This document shows, piece after piece, positions 14,944 to 22,529 of a stretch of DNA of 42,409 nt. The notes beneath the pieces were generated by a model. The model was not told the origin of the DNA. It ran no database searches and was given only the letters and a program-made list of their open reading frames with translations. Within the stretch, counting starts at the first letter, position 1. The number at the start of each line of letters is the position of its first letter. The position numbers and the translations under genes were made by a program. The DNA comes from Brumimicrobium ulvae. Lineage in GTDB: Bacteria > Bacteroidota > Bacteroidia > Flavobacteriales_D > Crocinitomicaceae. The stretch covers positions 1-42,409 of the forward strand of contig NZ_CANNGT010000016.1 in NCBI RefSeq assembly GCF_947504225.1, read 5' to 3'.

Positions 14944-15591
14944 CTAATTGACTTTAAAACTCTTGAATATTTCTAATACATCTCCATGTAAGAATACAGC
15001 ATTGTCTGCACTCATTATACATTGTAAAATGTAATAGGTATCTCCAACAGCTATAACACCATATTGATATAAAAGTTCTTTTGAATAGGGGTCTGAATGT
15101 CCTTTTACACTTCCCAATAGAATTTTTTTGTTTTCTGAAGTGGTCATGCTAGAGTATATAGACTCACTGGCTTCTATGGTGTTTTGTTTTCGGATGGCTA
15201 TAACGTAATCCCTCAAGATACTTAAATCATCCTGTTTTTTGATGCTTGAGTCTTCAAAGAATTCTGCATAAAATGGTATCGTTGATTGATCTATAGGATC
15301 GGCAGAAAAATAAACTTCATTGTCGTAGCAATAATAATTATTGGTGTTTTTTATACTGATGTCTATATAGTGATTGATTTCGAAACACTCGGGAAGAGTA
15401 ATGTAAACGCCACCATTGGCATTGTCTGTGATGAATCTTTCGATACCAAATGCATCAGGAAAGTACTTCATTGTTCCTTGGTAGTCAACTTTCTCTTCGT
15501 TTTCATCGTCCATTTGACACTGAAGAAAAAATAAGGGAATCAATAATAAGAGGAAAGGATATGGTAGAGTGTATTTCACTTGTTTTTGCAT
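14944..15591 (-). CDS. Lipoprotein of unknown function
   Basis: 215 residues from the ATG at 15589-15591; a longer frame to 15609 adds six residues before the signal peptide. A hydrophobic N-terminus ends in FFLQC, a lipobox with Cys25, so it is probably a lipid-anchored envelope protein. The mature part has no motif I know. The C-terminal sequence (YYILQCIMSAD...FKSF) has the look of a single alpha/beta domain measuring a stored quantity, but I cannot name it. It is upstream of the NUDIX gene on the same strand. Confidence 0.7.
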   Translation of the reverse strand: MQKQVKYTLPYPFLLLLIPLFFLQCQMDDENEEKVDYQGTMKYFPDAFGIERFITDNANGGVYITLPECFEINHYIDISIKNTNNYYCYDNEVYFSADPIDQSTIPFYAEFFEDSSIKKQDDLSILRDYVIAIRKQNTIEASESIYSSMTTSENKKILLGSVKGHSDPYSKELLYQYGVIAVGDTYYILQCIMSADNAVFLHGDVLEIFKSFKVN

Positions 15592-15674
15592 AAAAATACA
15601 AAAATTCACTTCATTTTAATAGGAAGATCTTTTTTGATTTTAAATTCACTATATTAGGTTAAAACAATAGGATA

Positions 15675-16199
15675 ATGAGTAGAGGATTTGTAAGAGAGGG
15701 AGATCAAGAAGAAGCACCGGTAATTCCACCAAGAGCGGCTTTGCCTGAACATACACCTAATTATGTTACACCTCAAGGATTTAAAGCGTTGAAAGCTGAA
15801 AAGCTGAAGCTATTGGAAGAATTGTCTGACTTTAAAAGTAAAGATGAACGTGAACAAAGAAGAAAAGCTGCTGAGATCGATGGAAAGCTCAATCTTTTGA
15901 ATGAACGTATTAACTCGGCACGTGTCCTTGATGCAACAAATCAAACAATGGATGAGGTGCGCTTCGGGGCAACGGTAACCTATAAAATTGAAAGTGCTAA
16001 ATCTCCTGTGACTCTAAAAATTGTAGGTGTAGATGAAGCAAATGTTCGTGAAAAGAAAATTGCATTTGTCGCTCCCATTGCGAAAGCAATGATTGGAAAG
16101 AAAGTGGGAGAAATTGCTCATCTTGCCCTTGGAGAGGAAGAGAGAAAAATAGAAATTCTTCAAATTACTTACGATTCCAACCCGGAATTACGTCGTTAG
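15675..16199 (+). CDS. GreA/GreB-family transcript cleavage factor
   Basis: 174 residues. The start MSRGFVREGDQEE and the Pro-rich segment after it are typical of the GreAB-like group in Bacteroidota. Residues 33-95 form the N-terminal coiled coil, and the C-terminal FKBP-like fold contains VRFGATVTYKI and the PIAKAMIGKKVGE motif. Gre factors enter the RNA polymerase secondary channel and help backtracked polymerase cleave its transcript. The 3' end overlaps the convergent pseudouridine synthase gene by 35 bp. Confidence 0.88.
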   Translation: MSRGFVREGDQEEAPVIPPRAALPEHTPNYVTPQGFKALKAEKLKLLEELSDFKSKDEREQRRKAAEIDGKLNLLNERINSARVLDATNQTMDEVRFGATVTYKIESAKSPVTLKIVGVDEANVREKKIAFVAPIAKAMIGKKVGEIAHLALGEEERKIEILQITYDSNPELRR

Positions 16200-16755
16200 G
16201 GTCAATTTCTACTACATCACCAGGCTGCATATCGCCTAAATTGAATTCGCCAATGGCATAGCGCACTAATCTTAAGGTTGGGAATCCAACTGCTGCGGTC
16301 ATTTTACGAACTTGCCTGTTTTTTCCTTCTCTCAAAGTTAATGCAATCCAACTGGTTGGAATTTCTTTTCGATAACGAATGGGGACACTGCGTTCTGGAA
16401 GTTGAGGTGCATCAATTTTTACACATTCCGCTGGAGCAACACGGTGCTTTTTACCATTGTGCTTGATGAAAATCGTTCCTGCTGATAATTCTTTACATGC
16501 CTCTGGAGTTATGTCATGATCTACTTGAACATAATAGGTTTTTGAAGATTTGTTTTTCGGATCTAAAACTTTGTTTTTAAAGTTGTTGTCGTTGGTCAGT
16601 AAGAGAAGGCCTTCACTGGTTTTATCTAATCGTCCAATGGGGTAAACGTCAATAGGAAATTTATGCAAATCTCCTAGAACACTTGCGTTTTCGTCTCCTG
16701 TAAACTGTGAAAGCATGTTGTACGGTTTGAAGATGGCATAATAACGTTTGCTCAT
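16165..16755 (-). CDS. Pseudouridine synthase, RluE/RsuA family
   Basis: 196 residues, a catalytic domain with no N-terminal S4 domain, as in RluE. The catalytic Asp is in GRLDKTSEGLLLLT. Other family motifs are KTYYVQVD and REGKNRQVRKM. RluE makes one pseudouridine in 23S rRNA; the exact target here is inferred from the domain layout. Its 3' end lies inside the end of the gre gene on the other strand. Confidence 0.9.
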   Translation of the reverse strand: MSKRYYAIFKPYNMLSQFTGDENASVLGDLHKFPIDVYPIGRLDKTSEGLLLLTNDNNFKNKVLDPKNKSSKTYYVQVDHDITPEACKELSAGTIFIKHNGKKHRVAPAECVKIDAPQLPERSVPIRYRKEIPTSWIALTLREGKNRQVRKMTAAVGFPTLRLVRYAIGEFNLGDMQPGDVVEIDPNDVIPGWNRK

Positions 16756-16871
16756 GACCCATTGAAATTTTAAGAATATTCCTCAAAAATGATGAGAATT
16801 AATTGAAAAATCAACGATGAAGTGCGCTAAGTGGTGGATTCTTTTATATTTTTAGCAAAAAAGAAATAAAA

Positions 16872-17645
16872 ATGGTTCTAGAATTCACAAAAGAAAATGG
16901 CGTTGCAACCTTAAAGTTTAACCGCCCAGATAAATACAACAGTTTTAATCAAGAATTAGCATTTGCTGTGCAGAAAGCGCTAGACGATTGTAAAAATGAT
17001 GATACTGTTCGTGTAATCGTTTTAACAGGAGAAGGGAAGGCCTTTTGTGCAGGTCAAGATTTAGCCGAAGCAACCGATCCGAATGGACCACCATTAAAAA
17101 ACATTGTTGGTGAGCATTACAATCCAATCGTAATACGTTTGCGTGAAATTGAAAAACCAATCATTGCCGCAGTTAATGGTGTTGCAGCTGGTGCAGGAGC
17201 AAACTTAGCTTTGGCTTGTGATATTGTTGTGGCGAAAAAATCAGCGACTTTTATTCAGGCTTTTGCAGCTATTGGATTGATTCCAGATTCTGGAGGAACA
17301 TTCTTTTTACCGCGTTTAGTTGGTGCACAAAAAGCTTTGGCTTTAATGATGACGGGAGACAAAGTCCCCGCTCAAGAGGCAGAAGCAATGAACATGATTT
17401 ATAAAGCCGTTGATGACGAAGAGTTTGATGCTTACATTCAAGGAATGACTGCAAAAATGGCTAAAATGCCAACGAGAGGTTATGGCTTAACAAAAAAAGC
17501 GGTGAATGAATCCTTCAACAACAGTTTGGATGAGCAGTTAGCCGTAGAAGAAAAATTGCAAGCATTAGCCGGTTCAACAGAAGATTTTAAAGAAGGTACA
17601 CAAGCCTTTTTAGAAAAACGTAAACCTGTTTTCAAAGGGAAGTAA
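16872..17645 (+). CDS. paaG: Enoyl-CoA hydratase/isomerase, PaaG-like
   Basis: 257 residues, one crotonase fold. The CoA oxyanion-hole motifs are FCAGQDLAE (about 58-66) and AAGAGANLALACD. IGLIPDSGGTFFLPR carries an Asp in place of Glu, a feature of PaaG-type isomerases. PaaG isomerises the ring epoxide of phenylacetyl-CoA to the oxepin. It is followed after 42 bp by a 3-hydroxyacyl-CoA dehydrogenase, as in paa clusters, but the ring oxygenase genes are not in this window, so a general fatty-acid role remains possible. Confidence 0.8.
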   Translation: MVLEFTKENGVATLKFNRPDKYNSFNQELAFAVQKALDDCKNDDTVRVIVLTGEGKAFCAGQDLAEATDPNGPPLKNIVGEHYNPIVIRLREIEKPIIAAVNGVAAGAGANLALACDIVVAKKSATFIQAFAAIGLIPDSGGTFFLPRLVGAQKALALMMTGDKVPAQEAEAMNMIYKAVDDEEFDAYIQGMTAKMAKMPTRGYGLTKKAVNESFNNSLDEQLAVEEKLQALAGSTEDFKEGTQAFLEKRKPVFKGK

Positions 17646-17687
17646 GGCCTTGAAATAAAAATACTAAACGAGATAAATTAAAAACAA

Positions 17688-18851
17688 ATGAGTAAAATTA
17701 AAGTAGGTGTACTAGGCGCTGGGACAATGGGAGCTGGAATAGCACAAGTTGCCGCACAATCTGGACATAGAGTAGTTCTCGTAGATGTCAATGAAAATGC
17801 TTTAACAAAAGCGAAGGCAAGTTTACAGAAAATTATCGAACGCTTAATCGAAAAAGGCAAGTGGACGGAAGACTTTGGAAATGAAGTGTTTGGTAGAATC
17901 CGTTTTTCTACACAAATGAATGATTTTGAAGGCTCGGAATTGATTATTGAGGCAATTGTAGAGAATATTGAAATAAAACACGCGGTGTTTAAACAGTTAG
18001 AGTCTATTGTTGACGAAAATTGTATTCTGGCTTCAAATACTTCTTCGCTTTCTATCGCCGCAATTGGATCAGTATTGAACAACCCAAGCCGCGTAATCGG
18101 CATTCACTTTTTTAATCCTGCTCCTTTAATGCCTTTGGTTGAAATAATTCCTGCAGTGCAAACAAGTGAAGTGGTAACTGAAAATGCAAGAGCTATTATT
18201 GATGCTTGGAATAAAGTAACTGTATTGGCTAAAGATACTCCTGGTTTTATTGTAAATAGAGTTGCTCGTCCATTTTATGGTGAGGCTTTGAGGATTTACG
18301 AAGAAGGTGTTGCGGATTTTGCAACTATCGATTGGGCCATGACAGCATTAGGAGGATTCAGAATGGGACCATTCACTTTGATGGATTACATTGGAAATGA
18401 CATCAATTATACAGTGACTGAAACGGTATTTAAGGCGTTTTATTATGATCCAAGATACAAGCCCTCGTTTACGCAAAAACGTCATGCAGAAGCAGGTTAC
18501 TTAGGAAGAAAGTCGGGGAGAGGTTACTTCGATTACAATGAAAATGCGGTGACACCAGAACCTGTTAAAGATGAGGTTCTAGGAAAGGAAATGTTAAATA
18601 GAATTTTGGTAATGCTAATTAACGAAGCAGCAGATGCTTTGTTTTTAAATGTTGCCACAAAAGAAGATATCGATTTAGCCATGACCAAGGGTGTAAACTA
18701 TCCAAAAGGATTGTTGAAATGGGCTGACGAAATTGGAATCAAAAATGTGCTAGAGCAATTAGAAACATTATTTGAAGAGTATGGTGAAGACCGTTACCGT
18801 CCAAGTCCAATGCTAAAAAGAATGGTGAGAGAAGGGAAGAATTTCTTTTAG
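17688..18851 (+). CDS. 3-hydroxyacyl-CoA dehydrogenase, PaaH/PaaC-like
   Basis: 387 residues. The Rossmann motif GAGTMGAGIAQ starts at about residue 10, ASNTSSLSI at about 117, and the catalytic His-Glu region GIHFFNPAPLMPLVEI follows. Two C-terminal helical domains follow, with GYLGRKSGRGYFDY near the middle; the second domain is shorter. It oxidises 3-hydroxyacyl-CoA with NAD+. Next to a PaaG homologue it would suit 3-hydroxyadipyl-CoA in phenylacetate breakdown. Confidence 0.85.
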   Translation: MSKIKVGVLGAGTMGAGIAQVAAQSGHRVVLVDVNENALTKAKASLQKIIERLIEKGKWTEDFGNEVFGRIRFSTQMNDFEGSELIIEAIVENIEIKHAVFKQLESIVDENCILASNTSSLSIAAIGSVLNNPSRVIGIHFFNPAPLMPLVEIIPAVQTSEVVTENARAIIDAWNKVTVLAKDTPGFIVNRVARPFYGEALRIYEEGVADFATIDWAMTALGGFRMGPFTLMDYIGNDINYTVTETVFKAFYYDPRYKPSFTQKRHAEAGYLGRKSGRGYFDYNENAVTPEPVKDEVLGKEMLNRILVMLINEAADALFLNVATKEDIDLAMTKGVNYPKGLLKWADEIGIKNVLEQLETLFEEYGEDRYRPSPMLKRMVREGKNFF

Positions 18852-18893
18852 GGAATACCGATTAGAAATAAGTTCTCTAAGTGTAAAAAAAAG

Positions 18894-18950
18894 TAGACAT
18901 TAAATGTTAGACATTTGATTTTTGTCTAATGTGTAACATTTAATGTCTAG
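18894..18950. repeat. 25-bp inverted repeat downstream of the dehydrogenase gene
   Basis: Left arm TAGACATTAAATGTTAGACA and onward, right arm its near-exact reverse complement ending in TGTCTA, with a loop of a few T-rich bases. It may terminate the paaG-paaH transcript, although the stem is AT-rich. Confidence 0.6.
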
Positions 18951-18980
18951 TATCTACTATCTGATAAACTTTTCGAAGCT

Positions 18981-19033
18981 AAAGCGAGATGCACTAATCC
19001 CGAGGCCTTTCGGGAGCATAGTTTGAACGCTTT
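18981..19033. repeat. Nested palindrome in the intergenic region
   Basis: Outer arms AAAGCG/CGCTTT enclose inner arms CCCGA/TCGGG. It is GC-richer than its surroundings and lies between convergent genes. Confidence 0.5.
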
Positions 19034-19137
19034 CGGAGACCAATAAAAAACCAGGCGTTGCATTAAAAAAATACAGAAGCAAGTCAGATCTCTTAATGTG
19101 CTTTTGATTTAATGTGCTCTTAATTATCTTTTGTTGA

Positions 19138-20295
19138 CTATTTCTTCTCGATGGTCTCTAATAACTCTTTGGCCTGCTCACTATAAAACCCACCTTCATT
19201 GATGATTTTCTTAAGGAAATACTTCGCTTTTAAATCATTCTTCTCTTCGTAATTTGCTCGAGCAGAAAACCACATTGCTTCTTCTCTAAAGTTTCCATAT
19301 CCTATAGAATATGCGTTTCTAAACAACTGATGTGATTGGTCAAACTGACCTAGATTAAAATAACACAATCCCCCATAAAAATTAGCGTTGACATCATCGG
19401 GGTAAGTATCCAGAATGGTCAAGTATCTTTTTAATGCTGTTTTATAGTTTCCTTGACTAAATATCTCAGCACTTCGGGTCAGGTAATCGATGTATGCGAT
19501 TTCATGAACACCAGAATGAATAAATTCTTGCTGATCATTTTCAGTGGCCATATTTGCGGGAATTCCAATCTCTAAATTGTGATCTACTTTAATGGGACGA
19601 TTACGGTAAGCGCGATAATCGACATTTTTTAAAGAATGTAAATAAACCTCCTTGGCTTGATTATAAACCAAGGTGTTATTCGAACGATTAGAAATTTTAC
19701 CACTCGATTGTATAGGGAGTTCTAAATCAACATCCACTGAATTTAAAGCGTTTGTTTGATCAACATCATCTTTGATGGGAGTTCCACTCTCCTTTAATTG
19801 TTTTTCATTGATGATATTATTGTTTTTAATCTCATCCGCTTTCTTCAGTTCGGTGCTTGTGATTTGTTTTTCGCGTGGAATCTCGGTGTACAAATCGACT
19901 TCTTCAATTTTTGATGGTTGTTCCATCTTTTCGGCTTGCACAATTGTTTGTTCGTCAACAACTTTGTTTCCTTGGTAGGTAAAAATAATTAAGGCCAACA
20001 TGGTAATGACAAACAAAGCAAAGCTTAAGATCATTCCTCTGTTACCACCATTGCGTGGATTAGATTGACCAGAAAGGAAGTTGTTCATTTTTTTATCGAC
20101 ATTGGTCATTCCATCTTTTACAGAGAAATCAACTGATGTCCAACCTTCTAATGCTTCTGAATTAAGGTCAGTGTCAGCTGCTTTTTCTTCTATGTCGTGC
20201 GTATTCCCAGTCCCTTTTTTGTAGTCATCAATCTCTTGACGATGCAAAGGTTTTTTCGGACCAAAAATTCTATTAAGCAGATTTAAAAAGATCAT
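19138..20295 (-). CDS. Membrane-anchored TPR protein coupled to an ECF sigma factor
   Basis: 385 residues. The first 87 residues are cytoplasmic and charged, followed by one membrane helix (88-107). A long low-complexity Lys/Glu/Asn linker leads to TPR-like repeats near the C-terminus (NYKTALKRYLTILDTYP, FNLGQFDQSHQLFRNAY). The gene overlaps the sigma gene by 23 bp, so the pair is translated together. In this position an inner-membrane anti-sigma factor is expected. The topology fits, but I see no zinc-binding anti-sigma motif, so the role is inferred. Confidence 0.7.
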   Translation of the reverse strand: MIFLNLLNRIFGPKKPLHRQEIDDYKKGTGNTHDIEEKAADTDLNSEALEGWTSVDFSVKDGMTNVDKKMNNFLSGQSNPRNGGNRGMILSFALFVITMLALIIFTYQGNKVVDEQTIVQAEKMEQPSKIEEVDLYTEIPREKQITSTELKKADEIKNNNIINEKQLKESGTPIKDDVDQTNALNSVDVDLELPIQSSGKISNRSNNTLVYNQAKEVYLHSLKNVDYRAYRNRPIKVDHNLEIGIPANMATENDQQEFIHSGVHEIAYIDYLTRSAEIFSQGNYKTALKRYLTILDTYPDDVNANFYGGLCYFNLGQFDQSHQLFRNAYSIGYGNFREEAMWFSARANYEEKNDLKAKYFLKKIINEGGFYSEQAKELLETIEKK

Positions 20296-20845
20296 GTTCC
20301 TTGAGTTTAATTTTTAAGTTACGCTTCCCATTTTGAATCGCGCTTTTAACCTTGTTTAAAGTAAGATTTAGCTTTTCACTAACTTCTTTGTAGGTCATTT
20401 GTTGAATATAGAAAAGCTTAATGACTTCGTCTTGCGGCGGATCTAATTCATTAATCGCCTTTTCTAATTCGTTTAATTGTATTTCTTTTATCTCTTTTTC
20501 TTCAATTTCGTCATGGTCTGTAATGAGTTCTTCATTGATTGGAATGTTGATGTACTTTTTCTTTCTTAAGCGCATTAAACAACTGTTTTTTGTCAGGACA
20601 AATAACCAAGATTTGAAGTATTTGATTTCATGTTTTAGGATTTTATCTCCTAAAGTCATGAAGATTTCCATTACAATGTCTTCGGCGTCGTTTTTGTTTT
20701 TTAAGTAATTCAAACATGTTCCAAAAACAAGGTGACCATAGCGTTTATAGAGTTCGCCGATGATTTTTTTGTCATGCCGAGAACGATAATTGTTCAGCAA
20801 CTCATCATCAGAAAACTGCTCGTATTTTTCTCTTGTAATGTCCAT
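20273..20845 (-). CDS. ECF-type RNA polymerase sigma factor
   Basis: 190 residues with the two sigma domains of the ECF group. Region 2 includes DAEDIVMEIFMTLGD and a Trp/Phe-rich segment FKSWLFVLTKNSCLMRLR. Region 4 contains the HTH QMTYKEVSEKLNLTLNKVKSAIQNGKRNLK. It should direct transcription of a small regulon and is likely held in check by the overlapping membrane TPR protein. Its own promoter is not obvious; the 209 bp upstream show no TAnnTTTG box that I trust. Confidence 0.9.
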   Translation of the reverse strand: MDITREKYEQFSDDELLNNYRSRHDKKIIGELYKRYGHLVFGTCLNYLKNKNDAEDIVMEIFMTLGDKILKHEIKYFKSWLFVLTKNSCLMRLRKKKYINIPINEELITDHDEIEEKEIKEIQLNELEKAINELDPPQDEVIKLFYIQQMTYKEVSEKLNLTLNKVKSAIQNGKRNLKIKLKEHDLFKSA

Positions 20846-21054
20846 CTAATAATAGTGATGTTGTAATTTACTTTTTTCCATAAATATATCCTAAATAATT
20901 TGGGTTTTGTGAATATCATGACCTAAACAATAAAATCACAAGAAAACTATAGATTTTGGTCATTTTATAGATTTTTAAAGAAAAAACTACCGCTAATCTA
21001 AATCTTCTTCTTAAATTAATAGTGTTAAAATGATAATTATAATTCAATCAAAAT

Positions 21055-21255
21055 ATGGACAAACAAGAACAGTTACAGAAAGAAATCAATGACTTGACCA
21101 ATCGCTTACGAACAGAAAGGCCGTCTACTTATAAATTAATGATGGAATCTCCAACAACTATACCCAATAATCAAAACAAAAACAGTGATGACTTTGTTAA
21201 ATCATTGGAGAAATACAGAAATGAATTATTACAAATTTTAAAAAAGGAAAAGTAA
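21055..21255 (+). CDS. Small conserved-looking protein upstream of dps
   Basis: 66 residues, charged, with predicted helices at both ends and a Pro/Asn-rich middle (ESPTTIPNNQNKN). There is no signal peptide and no known motif. It ends one base before the dps start, so the two are almost certainly co-transcribed. It could be a partner or regulator of Dps, but that is position-based only. Confidence 0.6.
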   Translation: MDKQEQLQKEINDLTNRLRTERPSTYKLMMESPTTIPNNQNKNSDDFVKSLEKYRNELLQILKKEK

Positions 21256-21256
21256 A

Positions 21257-21736
21257 ATGAAAGAATACAAAAGATTAGGATTTGATTCCGAAGAATCAGA
21301 AAAAGTAGTTAATAACCTTAATTTATTATTGGCTAATTTACATGTGCATTATCAAAAACTTCGTAACTACCATTGGAATGTAACGGGAGGAGAGTTTTTT
21401 GATATTCATGAGAAGACAGAAGCTGAATACACTGAGGTGCTTGGCGAGATCGATGAAATTGCAGAAAGAATTAGAGTTTTTGGCGCAACTCCAATCAGTA
21501 CTTTGAAAGAATATCTAGAAATTTCAGAAATCAAAGAAACCGGAACTGATTTGAGCTCAAAAGAGATAGTCGAAGAAATTCTAGAAGATTTTGAAATCTT
21601 ATTCTCTTTCATGGTAGATGCTGTGGAATCAGCCCGTGAAATTGGAGATATCTCAACAGATGATTTAGTGACAGGATTCATGAGAAGAAGAGAAAAAATG
21701 CACTGGATGTTGAGTGCTTTTAATAAAGAAGATTAA
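21257..21736 (+). CDS. dps: Dps-family ferritin-like protein
   Basis: 159 residues, the usual Dps length. The ferroxidase residues are in NYHWNVTGGEFFDIHEKTEAEY: His39, a later Asp, His51 and Glu55 in the family spacing. Dps forms 12-subunit shells that oxidise iron and protect DNA from peroxide. It lacks an obvious Lys-rich N-terminal DNA-binding tail. A strong terminator follows directly. Confidence 0.92.
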   Translation: MKEYKRLGFDSEESEKVVNNLNLLLANLHVHYQKLRNYHWNVTGGEFFDIHEKTEAEYTEVLGEIDEIAERIRVFGATPISTLKEYLEISEIKETGTDLSSKEIVEEILEDFEILFSFMVDAVESAREIGDISTDDLVTGFMRRREKMHWMLSAFNKED

Positions 21737-21742
21737 ATGAAA

Positions 21743-21786
21743 AAACAATGGCGCCGTTGAATGCAACGACGCCATTGTTTTTTTAT
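21743..21786 (+). terminator. Rho-independent terminator after dps
   Basis: 17-bp stem with one mismatch (AAACAATGGCG...CGCCATTGTTT), a four-base loop, then a run of Ts. It begins seven bases after the dps stop. Confidence 0.9.
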
Positions 21787-21843
21787 AGTGTGAAAGTGGT
21801 ATATATAGAGTGTTTTCGCTCGAAGTCTCTATTCAATTGTACT

Positions 21844-22494
21844 TTATAATTCCCCTAGCTTCTCAATGGTCTTTATTGGATCTTCAGAACCAAAGACAAA
21901 ACTACCGGCAACTAAAGCATCAGCACCAGCTTCAACCAATAACTTTCCTGTTTCTAAATTTACTCCACCATCGACTTCAATCAATGTAGTTGCTTTTGCA
22001 TTAGTAATTAATGTTTTTAATGCACGAACTTTTTCAACTGCTTGAGGAATGAATTTCTGACCTCCAAATCCTGGATTAACAGACATGATTAAAACCAAGT
22101 CAATATCGTGAATAATGTCTTTTAATAAATCAACTGGCGTATGTGGATTCAATGCTACACCAGCTTTCATTCCTGCAGATTTAATGCGCTGCAAGCTGCG
22201 GTGTAAATGAGTGCAAGCTTCGTAATGTACGGTGAGTATTTCAGCGCCGGCATCTTTAAATTCATCAATGTAATCATCAGGTGTTGCAATCATTAAATGT
22301 ACATCCAAAGGCTTTGTCGCATGTTTATGAATGGCTTTCATTACAGGTAAACCAAAAGAAATGTTGGGTACGAACTGACCGTCCATAATATCAATATGAA
22401 GCCATTCTGCATTACTCTTGTTAAGCATTTTTACATCGCGCTCTAAATTTGCGAAATCGGCAGATAAAACTGAAGGGGATACAATTGTACTCAT
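21844..22494 (-). CDS. rpe: Ribulose-phosphate 3-epimerase
   Basis: 216 residues, a TIM barrel with the family motifs LHIDIMDGQFVPN (metal and catalytic Asp), DVHLMI, MSVNPGFGGQKF and the phosphate loop EVDGGVN...GADALVAGS. It converts ribulose 5-phosphate to xylulose 5-phosphate in the pentose phosphate pathway and needs a divalent metal. It lies 35 bp downstream of the L,D-transpeptidase gene on the same strand but has its own box, TACTTTCG, 15 bp upstream. Confidence 0.95.
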   Translation of the reverse strand: MSTIVSPSVLSADFANLERDVKMLNKSNAEWLHIDIMDGQFVPNISFGLPVMKAIHKHATKPLDVHLMIATPDDYIDEFKDAGAEILTVHYEACTHLHRSLQRIKSAGMKAGVALNPHTPVDLLKDIIHDIDLVLIMSVNPGFGGQKFIPQAVEKVRALKTLITNAKATTLIEVDGGVNLETGKLLVEAGADALVAGSFVFGSEDPIKTIEKLGEL

Positions 22495-22508
22495 ATTTCT
22501 TTTTTATG

Positions 22509-22516
22509 CGAAAGTA
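22509..22516 (-). promoter_or_regulatory. Possible promoter -7 box of rpe
   Basis: TACTTTCG on the minus strand, one base off TAnnTTTG, 15 bp before the rpe ATG. Confidence 0.3.
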
Positions 22517-22529
22517 CAAATTTCTTTGT

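Noticed and set aside
16165..16199. 35 bp convergent overlap of the gre and pseudouridine synthase genes as a regulatory feature
   Set aside because: Short tail-to-tail overlaps are common in compact genomes and nothing else points to regulation.
16872..18851. Complete phenylacetate degradation cluster
   Set aside because: Only a PaaG-like and a PaaH-like gene are present; the monooxygenase, ligase and ring-opening genes are absent from the window.
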